DNA from: Devosiaceae bacterium | GTDB taxonomy: Bacteria; Pseudomonadota; Alphaproteobacteria; Rhizobiales; Devosiaceae | Assembly: GCA_021648375.1 (NCBI GenBank) | Contig: JAKISW010000003.1 | Location: 1-64,000, forward strand | Direction of reading: 5' to 3' | Length of the DNA: 64,000 nt | Shown here: piece after piece, positions 53,854-60,931 of the stretch | Numbering within the stretch: the first letter of the stretch is position 1 | How the letters are laid out: the number at the start of each line of letters is the position of its first letter | Notes under the pieces: model-generated | What the model was told of the DNA's origin: nothing | Databases searched by the model: none | The model's input: the letters and a program-made list of their open reading frames with translations, nothing else | Translations under genes and position numbers: made by a program

Positions 53854-54078
53854 ATGGTCGACGAAGTTTTGGATGCAAAGGGTTTGAACTGCCCGCTGCC
53901 AATCCTTAAAGCAAAGAAAAAACTCAATGCAATGGAGCAGAATGAAACTCTTGAGGTGCTGTCAACGGACCCGGGTGCAGTGGCAGATTTTGAAGCGTTT
54001 TGTCGCACTACCGGAAATACATTATTGGAATCGCGCAAGGATGGCGATGTCTATGCGTTTGTAATTCAGCGTACCTGA
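53854..54078 (+). CDS. tusA: Sulfur carrier protein TusA
   Basis: A 74-residue TusA/SirA-fold protein. The CPxP motif is GLNCPLPILKAKK with Cys13 as persulfide carrier; VLSTDPGAVADFEAFC and ESRKDGDVYAFVIQ complete the fold. TusA hands sulfane sulfur from rhodanese or other donors to DsrE-type proteins and the sHdr complex. GGAG at 53840 favours the ATG at 53854; an ATG ten codons upstream would add a weak N-terminus. It is the last plus-strand gene of the cluster. Confidence 0.93.
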   Translation: MVDEVLDAKGLNCPLPILKAKKKLNAMEQNETLEVLSTDPGAVADFEAFCRTTGNTLLESRKDGDVYAFVIQRT

Positions 54079-54112
54079 TAGACGTGCCGCCACTCCGGTC
54101 TTAATCTGAGTT

Positions 54113-54496
54113 CTATTCAGATTGCGGATCACAAAACATATCATAAAGCGTGCCAACAATCTGGCGCGCTTTATCGTTTGAAAGCGAATAGAATATGGAG
54201 CGACCATCGCGTTTGGAATCGACCATATTGTCATCGCGAAGACGGGCCAGTTGTTTTGAAACCGAGGACTGGTTCATCCCCAACATTTCTTCCAGTTCAG
54301 AAACGGTGGCGGGGCCTTCTGCCAGACGGCAAAGAATCATCAAGCGGCCGGTGTGAGCGAGAGATTTCAAAAAATCAGTAGTTTTTTGCGCGTTCTCAAG
54401 CATTTGTGCCGATCTGTTTGGTTGATTTTGATCGGACATTTGCTCACCGGGTGATTTTGTCGCGGGTAATTCAGATTGATTTTGAACTTGATCCAT
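54113..54496 (-). CDS. shdrR: ArsR-family repressor, sHdrR-like
   Basis: A ~127-residue winged-helix regulator convergent with tusA. The HTH is LAEGPATVSELEEMLGMNQSSVSKQLARLRDDNMVDSKRDGRSIFYSL. Two Cys, Cys56 (LMILCRLAEG) and Cys122 (DMFCDPQ), are 66 residues apart. That fits a sulfane-sulfur-sensing pair, as described for SoxR and sHdrR in Hyphomicrobium. Longer starts are excluded because the ATG at 54541 lies inside the repeated promoter element; the ATG at 54439, after GGTGAG, would remove 19 residues. It probably represses the sulfur genes. Confidence 0.82.
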   Translation of the reverse strand: MDQVQNQSELPATKSPGEQMSDQNQPNRSAQMLENAQKTTDFLKSLAHTGRLMILCRLAEGPATVSELEEMLGMNQSSVSKQLARLRDDNMVDSKRDGRSIFYSLSNDKARQIVGTLYDMFCDPQSE

Positions 54497-54527
54497 AAAA
54501 ATACTCGCTAACAGGCTGAACGAAACA

Positions 54528-54569
54528 GCTTCATATATCATTATAGGACAAAAATGCTATTAATGGCAA
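54528..54569 (-). promoter_or_regulatory. Candidate promoter and operator of the ArsR gene
   Basis: On the minus strand a TTGCCA (-35, 54569-54564) and a perfect TATAAT (-10, 54545-54540) are 18 bases apart. The 15-mer shared with the dsrE-hdr region (54530-54544 on the plus strand) overlaps the -10 and the start of transcription. A repressor bound there would block polymerase, the usual autoregulation of ArsR proteins. Only the left half of the inverted repeat is present. Confidence 0.65.
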
Positions 54570-54647
54570 TTTGCTTTGCTTCTATGGGTGAAATTTTGTG
54601 TGAGGTGAAGTCATAAGGATGAGACGGTCCTACCGGGGCCTGATATG

Positions 54648-56081
54648 CTAGCTATCCGCATTGGTTTTCTCAGGCAATTTTTCCTGTTCCAGCAGAGGCT
54701 TTTCATCGCTATCTGAAGCGGCATTTTTGCTCAAGTCAATTTCGTTCTGGTCGGCTTCCAGAGTTTGCAATTGCTCAAACTCTGGTTCATCACTGTTAAG
54801 AGCGCTGGTGGGAACTTTAAATTCAAACCTGTCCAGTTTGCCGGTAACCGGAGAAACCGGCGCCCATTCCAACGCTGTTATCCCATCGGCTACCCAGACC
54901 GGATCGGGCGCGGCAGAAACAGCTCTTGCCAGCCATTGACGAGCCCGGCCTTGATCGGCGTTTTGGCCCTCCTCGATTTTTGCCATGGCAACGCAGACAG
55001 CCCGGGTCGGGTTGTCATTTATATATTTTGAAAGCGCGTCTCTTGCTGTAGCCCAGCTTTTTGCCTCTATGGCAATTTGGGCGACAATAATGGCTGAGCT
55101 TTGCTCAGCCGGGGGCAATGAGATCAGATCAGTAATGCGTTTTAGTCTTTCGGTGGGGGAAATTCCAGGCTGGGCATTGGCAAACAGCAGGGCAATGTGG
55201 GGATGCTTAGTGGCGCGCCATACCCGGCGCAGCAGGGAAGTTGCTTTGCGCAATTCACCCTTGTTGGAATAAATCCGGGCGGCAATAAGGGCGGCTGGAA
55301 CAAAATCAGGCAGTAATTTCAAAGCAATTCGGGCATTATCAAGTGCGTCGGTTGGGTTGCTTGCTTCGGCGTCTTTGGCAATTGCGGTGTGTAAGACGGC
55401 TAATCTTCTTTTTTTGTTTTGTTTTTCTTCTTTGGTACGGCCGGGTTCCTCATTGACGATTTTCAACGAAGCTAACCAATCCGCCTGATTGTTATGTTGT
55501 TCAAATATTGCATTAGATGCCCAGTCCAGACCAGGTGATATTGAATAGGCTTTCTGGGCAAAGGTAAGGGCGGCATCATCGCGTTTTTGTGCTTTTGCCT
55601 GTTCATAAAGTCCTGAAAGGGCGGCCAGAGTGGTTTTTGGGTTGTCAATGAGTGCTCGATATTGTTCGCGGGCCTGCCCCCATTGGCCAAGGGCCAGTTC
55701 AGCCCGGGCTTCTAACAATTGGGCAGCGGCATTTTGTGGCAATTTAATTCGAGCCTCACGGGCAAGCTGTCTGGCTTTTTGCGCATCCCCGGCCTGTAGG
55801 GCAATCACAGAATTTGACAGGGCTTCAACCCCGTGATCTTTGCGACGGCGAGCGGCAATTTTTTGTAAGGATTTTGGGGCGGCAATAAGTCTGCGAATGA
55901 GTGACCAGATAAATATGCAAAGAAAAATTACGGCCAGCAATATAAGAGCGCTAACGCCAATGGGCGGTTGCATCCGATAGCCCGCCAGATCAATCTGCAA
56001 AGTTCCCGGAACCGCCAATAGCCAGGTTATGCCAAGCGTGATGGCAAGGGAGAGCAATATGTAGGTTATAAGGCGCGTCAT
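54648..56081 (-). CDS. hemY: HemY-like heme-biosynthesis-associated TPR protein
   Basis: A 477-residue inner-membrane protein. Two N-terminal membrane helices (about residues 5-25 and 41-63) match the HemY-N domain. The region from ~residue 75 to 380 holds repeated TPR-like helices (ALSNSVIALQAGDAQKARQLAREARIKLPQNAAAQLLEARAELALGQWGQAREQY). The C-terminal ~70 residues are acidic and disordered. In proteobacteria it follows hemX/hemD; here the start overlaps the stop of the mitofilin-like gene by 4 bases. The name is the family's; it does not oxidise protoporphyrinogen. Confidence 0.88.
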   Translation of the reverse strand: MTRLITYILLSLAITLGITWLLAVPGTLQIDLAGYRMQPPIGVSALILLAVIFLCIFIWSLIRRLIAAPKSLQKIAARRRKDHGVEALSNSVIALQAGDAQKARQLAREARIKLPQNAAAQLLEARAELALGQWGQAREQYRALIDNPKTTLAALSGLYEQAKAQKRDDAALTFAQKAYSISPGLDWASNAIFEQHNNQADWLASLKIVNEEPGRTKEEKQNKKRRLAVLHTAIAKDAEASNPTDALDNARIALKLLPDFVPAALIAARIYSNKGELRKATSLLRRVWRATKHPHIALLFANAQPGISPTERLKRITDLISLPPAEQSSAIIVAQIAIEAKSWATARDALSKYINDNPTRAVCVAMAKIEEGQNADQGRARQWLARAVSAAPDPVWVADGITALEWAPVSPVTGKLDRFEFKVPTSALNSDEPEFEQLQTLEADQNEIDLSKNAASDSDEKPLLEQEKLPEKTNADS

Positions 56082-57616
56082 TGGGCATTTAGCTCTGGTT
56101 CAGATATATTTATATCTTGACCAGTAGCCAATTGGGAAAGGGTTAAGGAACGGGCCTGATCCAATAAATTATTTGCGCTGCCCAGGGCTGTAATTTGCGA
56201 ATTCAGTTCTCCAAGGGCCAAAATCATTGGCGGGGGAAGCTGGGTTATGAGACCTGCCGCCGCAGAAAAGTCGGAGCGATTGATAGCTGCCTCTATTTGA
56301 GAAACCAGATTTTCTGTCTGATCGCCCTCAGTTTGCCCGACTGGGCGTAGTGCCAGAAGCGATCTCATATTATCCCACAATTGCTGTGACCAGCCAGCAT
56401 CAGGGTTTTTGGGTTTTGCTGCGAGCATTGCGGGAATGGCCCGGTTGAAATTCTCTATAATGAGGGAAGGCAAAGGCCGGTTGTTTGAGGCCATTTCATT
56501 CACTAAATCGGGAATTTGGAGGGAGGGCAAATATAGGGCAATGCTTTGCAGCTCAGTGTCAAATTCTTTACCGCTTGCAAGGGCGGTCTCCATCCCCATT
56601 AGAGCCAGAGGCAGATATAAAGAGGCCTGCAAAGTTTGATTCTGGCCGCTTTGTGTCTCAGCAGATGGAATTTTATCCAAATTCACCTGATCCAGATCCG
56701 AAATGTTTTTTTCGTTTATCTCTATTGTGGCAATTGCTTGCGCCAATCGTTCGTCAAGAATTGTGGTTGTTGAGGCAATTTGTGCAATTTGGGCCTTTAT
56801 GTCTGAGATTTGCAGGTCCAGATTATTCTGAATTTGTGACTGAATTTTTTCAGGAAAATTTAGAAAATCCGCTTGAATTTGTGCAATATCAGCCCCGATC
56901 TTTGCCGCATCTTCAGAAGTGCTGCCAGCTGCAACAGCGTTCAGGCGGGTGTTTAAATCTGATATGGATTTTTCAATCGCTGCCAGTTCTGCTCCATTGT
57001 CAGGACTGGCAGGAAGGTCATTTAACCGTTGGCTGATGCTATCTATATTTTGCAATAATAGCGCCTGTTGTTGTTCGAAGTTTTTTTGCTGGTCGGCTAA
57101 TAATTTCGTTTGGGTAGAAAACCCGTCAATTTGAGAACCTAACCGTTCGCGCAATCCATTCACCTGCTCATCCATGACGCTAAAGCCCACCAGATTTTGG
57201 GTAATCTGCTCTTCGGTAATTCTAACTCGTTGATCAAGCGAGGCGATCTGAGGTGTGATTTCAGACTGGCCGAGAGGTTTCAGGATTCCGGATAATATCA
57301 ACGGAACCATAATAATTATTGCCAGCAAAGCACCGCCAATTGCCCCGATCGCCACGGGAATAATCGCAAACCCGGATGGTTTTACAATCGATGGCTTAGG
57401 GGTAAAGCTTTGGTTTTCTGCTGCGCTTTCTTTGTTTGCTCCGGTGTTTTTATTGGTATTTTGAGGGGGAATTTCTCTTTTTGTAGCGGAGCTGGCTTTG
57501 GCCGTTTTGGCAGCGGATTTTGCGCCCGGGACGGGGTTAGGTTTTTTGGTGGTGGATTTGGTCGGCTTAAGGTCCAGTATCGGGGGTTTTACCGGCCCGC
57601 CCTTTGGTTCAACCAT
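56078..57616 (-). CDS. Mitofilin-like inner-membrane coiled-coil protein (COG4223 type)
   Basis: A 512-residue protein. The first ~80 residues are Lys/Pro/Ala-rich and disordered. One membrane helix follows at about residues 82-110 (SGFAIIPVAIGAIGGALLAI). A long coiled coil of Gln/Asn/Glu-rich sequence runs to ~residue 340, and the end is the conserved globular C-terminal part with SLYLPLALMGMETALASGKEFDTEL and PPMILALGELNSQI. It resembles the alphaproteobacterial homologues of mitochondrial Mic60. In Rhizobiales it normally lies between hemD and hemY; hemC and hemD are missing here. Confidence 0.82.
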   Translation of the reverse strand: MVEPKGGPVKPPILDLKPTKSTTKKPNPVPGAKSAAKTAKASSATKREIPPQNTNKNTGANKESAAENQSFTPKPSIVKPSGFAIIPVAIGAIGGALLAIIIMVPLILSGILKPLGQSEITPQIASLDQRVRITEEQITQNLVGFSVMDEQVNGLRERLGSQIDGFSTQTKLLADQQKNFEQQQALLLQNIDSISQRLNDLPASPDNGAELAAIEKSISDLNTRLNAVAAGSTSEDAAKIGADIAQIQADFLNFPEKIQSQIQNNLDLQISDIKAQIAQIASTTTILDERLAQAIATIEINEKNISDLDQVNLDKIPSAETQSGQNQTLQASLYLPLALMGMETALASGKEFDTELQSIALYLPSLQIPDLVNEMASNNRPLPSLIIENFNRAIPAMLAAKPKNPDAGWSQQLWDNMRSLLALRPVGQTEGDQTENLVSQIEAAINRSDFSAAAGLITQLPPPMILALGELNSQITALGSANNLLDQARSLTLSQLATGQDINISEPELNAQ

Positions 57617-57793
57617 TATTTTGTTTCCTCTGATACTTTGTCAACATAAGCATTTTATCAGGCAACTCAACAGGGGTGCGGGAGTGCTAGGGTCAAAATT
57701 TTTGGTACGAAAAACGAGGTCTTAAGCTTTAGAATTGAAAAACCTCAAATCCTAAGCTTTGCAAGTGGGCCGGTTGCGGTTACACCATTTTTT

Positions 57794-58867
57794 ATGAAAA
57801 ACTCGAGAAATACATATATTCTTGGCATTGAGAGCAGTTGTGATGATACGGGTGCTGCCGTAATTATGCGCGATGGCAAAGGTAGAGGTAAAATTCTATC
57901 CAATGTGGTGCGCTCACAAATTGAAGAGCATTTGGAATTTGGTGGAGTGGTGCCTGAATTGGCGGCCCGTGCCCATGTTATATATATTGATCAGGTGATT
58001 GAGCGGGCAATTAAAGAAAGTGGCCTGGAACTTGAACAGATAGACGCAATTGCTGCAACTGCCGGTCCCGGACTTATCGGCGGGGTGCTCGTGGGATTAA
58101 CCACGGCCAAGGCCATGTGTGCGGCGCTGGATACTCCCCTTATCGGAATAAATCATCTGGAGGCCCATGCGCTTAGTGCTCGCCTTAGTGATGATGTGGA
58201 ATTTCCCTATCTGTTATTGCTGGTTTCGGGGGGGCATACTCAGTTTTTATTGGTTCGTGGAGTTGGGGATTATCAGCTTTGGGGCACAAGTATTGATGAT
58301 GCTTTGGGGGAGGCGTTTGATAAGGTGGCGAAGATGCTTGGTCTTGGATATCCGGGTGGACCGGCGGTTGAACGCCTGGCAGCCTTTGGCAATGCAAAAA
58401 GGTTTAATTTTCCCCGACCATTATTAAAACGAAAAACCCTGGATTTTTCTTTTTCCGGTTTAAAAACCGCGGTCAGACTGGCAGCGGAAAAAATAGCACC
58501 GTTGAGCGAAGATGACGTGGCGGATATTTGCGCCGGGTTTCAGGCCTCGGTTTGTGATATTATCAAGGTGAAAACCGAGGCTGCGCTTGATCGCTATCAG
58601 CAGGAAATTGGTGCCGGGGAAATCAAGATGGTGGTTGCCGGGGGTGTGGCGGCAAACAAGGCGATTTCACAATCGTTAAGCGAAGTAATCAGTGATTTTA
58701 ATGGACGGTTGATTGTCCCGCCAATGGAGCTTTGCACCGATAATGGGGCCATGGTGGCCTGGGCCGGGGCGGAGCGATATGCACTTGGTTGCTTTGATAG
58801 TTTTGATCTGGCGGCGCGGGCTCGCTGGCCCCTTGATGAGCCTTCCATGAAAGTAATAAATAAATGA
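57794..58867 (+). CDS. tsaD: tRNA N6-adenosine threonylcarbamoyltransferase TsaD
   Basis: A 357-residue ASKHA-fold metalloenzyme making t6A37 in tRNAs. It begins LGIESSCDDTGAAVI. The metal-binding motif is HLEAHALSARL (two His), then LLLVSGGHTQF, GEAFDKVAKMLGLGYPGGP and FSFSGLKTAVR, all standard. The ATG at 57794 lacks a strong Shine-Dalgarno sequence. The stop overlaps gpsA by 4 bases. The t6A product is the substrate of MtaB, encoded in this window too. Confidence 0.97.
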   Translation: MKNSRNTYILGIESSCDDTGAAVIMRDGKGRGKILSNVVRSQIEEHLEFGGVVPELAARAHVIYIDQVIERAIKESGLELEQIDAIAATAGPGLIGGVLVGLTTAKAMCAALDTPLIGINHLEAHALSARLSDDVEFPYLLLLVSGGHTQFLLVRGVGDYQLWGTSIDDALGEAFDKVAKMLGLGYPGGPAVERLAAFGNAKRFNFPRPLLKRKTLDFSFSGLKTAVRLAAEKIAPLSEDDVADICAGFQASVCDIIKVKTEAALDRYQQEIGAGEIKMVVAGGVAANKAISQSLSEVISDFNGRLIVPPMELCTDNGAMVAWAGAERYALGCFDSFDLAARARWPLDEPSMKVINK

Positions 58868-59853
58868 GCAAGGTCGGGATAATTGGTGCTGGGGCATGGG
58901 GAACGGCGCTGGCCCAGGCGGCTGCCAGCGCTGGCAATCAGGTCATGATTATTGGACGCGATGAGAAAATTGTGAGCCAAATCAATGATTTTCACTGCAA
59001 TAAAAAATATCTTGGCGAACAGCAATTAATTTCTGCCATTACCGCTAGCGCGGGTTTTTCATCCCTTAAATCTTGCGAACTGATAATATTGGCGGTTCCG
59101 GCCCAAAAAACGAGAACATTGCTAAAGGCATTACCTCAGAATATTAAATGCAAAATGCCGGTGGTGCTGACGGCGAAGGGTTTTGAAAAGGAAACACTGG
59201 CCCTGCAAAGTCAGATTCTTGAAGACGAATGGCCAAAAGCAATCGCTATGATGTTGTCAGGTCCCAGTTTTGCCGTTGATGTGGCGGCACAAAAACCAAC
59301 CGCAATTACACTGGCTTCGATTGATGCAAGGGCGTTGAACCATGTGGGAAAAATTCTAGCCAGTGCATCCTTTAGGCCCTATTTCAGCACCGACCCTAAA
59401 GGCGTTGAGCTTTGTGGGGGCTTAAAAAATATTTACGCTCTGGCCTGTGGAGCTATTGAGGGGGCGGGGCTTGGCCTGTCGGCCCGCTCGGCTTTTATTT
59501 CGCGGGCAACGATTGAGATGGGGCGGATCGTTGAAGGGTTCGGGGGCGAAAGGGCAACGATAAGCGCTCTGGCCGGGATTGGTGATTTGGTGCTTAGTTG
59601 TACTTCTGAGCAATCCCGAAATTACAGGTATGGAATTGAGCTGGGCAAGGGTAAATTTTTGGCTGAAATTTTGGACCAGAGTATTGGCTTGGTTGAAGGG
59701 GTTGCCAGCACGGCTGTGGCCCATAAAATGGTTTGTGAAGCAAAAATTGATGCGCCTCTTGTCAAAGCGGTAAATCATTTGTTGAACGGCGATGTTGATA
59801 TTTCAACAATAGTTGAGCAATTGATGACCAGACCACTTAAATCTGAAGGATAG
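58864..59853 (+). CDS. gpsA: Glycerol-3-phosphate dehydrogenase [NAD(P)+]
   Basis: A 329-residue soluble dehydrogenase that makes glycerol-3-phosphate for phospholipids. The NAD(P) Rossmann motif is VGIIGAGAWGTALAQAAASAGNQV. Active-site and signature segments: LTAKGFEKETLALQSQ, SGPSFAVDVA, LCGGLKNIYALACG, with the catalytic Lys, and ATISALAGIGDLVLSCTSEQSRNY. The start overlaps tsaD; the YCII-like gene follows three bases after the stop. Confidence 0.96.
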   Translation: MSKVGIIGAGAWGTALAQAAASAGNQVMIIGRDEKIVSQINDFHCNKKYLGEQQLISAITASAGFSSLKSCELIILAVPAQKTRTLLKALPQNIKCKMPVVLTAKGFEKETLALQSQILEDEWPKAIAMMLSGPSFAVDVAAQKPTAITLASIDARALNHVGKILASASFRPYFSTDPKGVELCGGLKNIYALACGAIEGAGLGLSARSAFISRATIEMGRIVEGFGGERATISALAGIGDLVLSCTSEQSRNYRYGIELGKGKFLAEILDQSIGLVEGVASTAVAHKMVCEAKIDAPLVKAVNHLLNGDVDISTIVEQLMTRPLKSEG

Positions 59854-59856
59854 ATT

Positions 59857-60147
59857 ATGCAGTTTGTAATTATTGGCAATGACAAAAAGGGTGCTTTGGA
59901 AATTCGCAAAAACGCCAGAGCTGATCATCTGGCCTATTGGGGCGAACAGGGAGATAAATTTTTGGCTGCCGGCCCGTTTCTGGATGCAAATGAAAACCCT
60001 TGTGGTTCGATGATGATTGTTGAGGCCGCTGACATTGATGAAGCTAAAAGCATGGCGGCATCTGATCCTTATGTTACAGGTGGCGTATTTGAAAATTACG
60101 AAGTGCGGCGCTGGAACTGGCTGCTTGGCAAGCCACAATTGACATAA
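59857..60147 (+). CDS. YciI-like (YCII-domain) protein
   Basis: A 96-residue dimeric ferredoxin-like-fold protein. YCII landmarks are QFVIIGNDKKG, ARADHLAYWGEQGDKFLAAGPFLD, with the conserved His and the loop, and SMAASDPYVTGGVFENYEVRRW. The His and Asp positions match the putative catalytic pair of the family, whose function is mostly unknown. It follows gpsA at three bases, so it is co-transcribed, an association repeated in Rhizobiales. Confidence 0.92.
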   Translation: MQFVIIGNDKKGALEIRKNARADHLAYWGEQGDKFLAAGPFLDANENPCGSMMIVEAADIDEAKSMAASDPYVTGGVFENYEVRRWNWLLGKPQLT

Positions 60148-60195
60148 GTGCCATAATGGCAACCAACTAGCTGCAATTTAACAAAGGGGTCTGAA

Positions 60196-60609
60196 ATGTT
60201 GAGTTTTGATGTGAATTGGCTTGGAATTATTCTGGCGGTAGTTGCCAGCATGGCGCTGGGAATGATCTGGTATATGGGGCTGGCAAAATACTGGATTAGT
60301 GCAACCGGAAAAACCGAAGATCAATTAATGGGAAAGGGCAGCAACGCAACGCCATTTATTTATGCAGCTGTCTGTCAATTGGTTATAGCTTTTTTTATTG
60401 CCAATTTAACACCGGCGCTGATGGACGGGGTGCTGAACGCCTATAACGGGGCATTGGTTGGCGCGCAGATGTGGCTTGGATTTATTTTAACCGCAATGAT
60501 TATCAATCACCGTTATCAGAATATAAGCTGGAGACTTACAATAATTGATGGCGGATATCTGTTGGGAGTGGTGCTTGTGCAGGGAATGGTTATTGGTCTG
60601 CTAGGCTGA
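60196..60609 (+). CDS. DUF1761 membrane protein
   Basis: A 137-residue protein with four hydrophobic helices. It starts with a first helix (LGIILAVVASMALGMIWYM) and continues with the DUF1761 signature GLAKYWISATGKTEDQL, then GALVGAQMWLGFILTAMIINHRYQNISWRLTIIDGGYL. The function is not known. It ends the tsaD-gpsA-yciI run, 48 bases after the YCII gene, and faces the DUF1674 gene. Confidence 0.88.
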   Translation: MLSFDVNWLGIILAVVASMALGMIWYMGLAKYWISATGKTEDQLMGKGSNATPFIYAAVCQLVIAFFIANLTPALMDGVLNAYNGALVGAQMWLGFILTAMIINHRYQNISWRLTIIDGGYLLGVVLVQGMVIGLLG

Positions 60610-60627
60610 TTTTATAAATATTTCCGA

Positions 60628-60819
60628 TCAAAAATCTGACGCGATGCCTTTGACTTCCCAATCTCCAAATCGGGCCGGATCCAGTCCGGTGCGACCATCA
60701 CGTTCGGATTTTGAGCGAATATTGGCCTGATCTATTTTTTCTCTACGGGCTGCGGCTTCTTTCAGGGCATTTTTTGCATTTGTTGAGAGCTTTGGTTTTT
60801 TGTTTTTTGGGGGCTGCAA
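60628..60819 (-). CDS. DUF1674 protein (SDHAF4-like)
   Basis: A 63-residue protein ending in the DUF1674 signature GRTGLDPARFGDWEVKGIASDF, the region conserved with mitochondrial SDHAF4. The N-terminal half is Lys/Ala-rich and helical (SRRKIDQ-like AARREKIDQANIRSKSERD). SDHAF4 stabilises flavinated succinate dehydrogenase subunit A during assembly; the bacterial homologues probably do likewise. No sdh genes are in the window. In Rhizobiales this gene often lies next to rsmB, as here. Confidence 0.87.
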   Translation of the reverse strand: MQPPKNKKPKLSTNAKNALKEAAARREKIDQANIRSKSERDGRTGLDPARFGDWEVKGIASDF

Positions 60820-60931
60820 AGGAAAACTCCTGCTTTAATTTTTGCAAATATATAATGATTTTTAAAAAATAACCAGAATTGAAAAATCGGCGATGAAGCT
60901 GTGACAATGAACCAACGTAAAGTTAAAAAAA

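Noticed and set aside
54497..54541. Longer N-terminus for the ArsR regulator starting at the ATG at 54541
   Set aside because: That ATG lies within the -10 box and shared operator-like element, so it would be upstream of transcription start.
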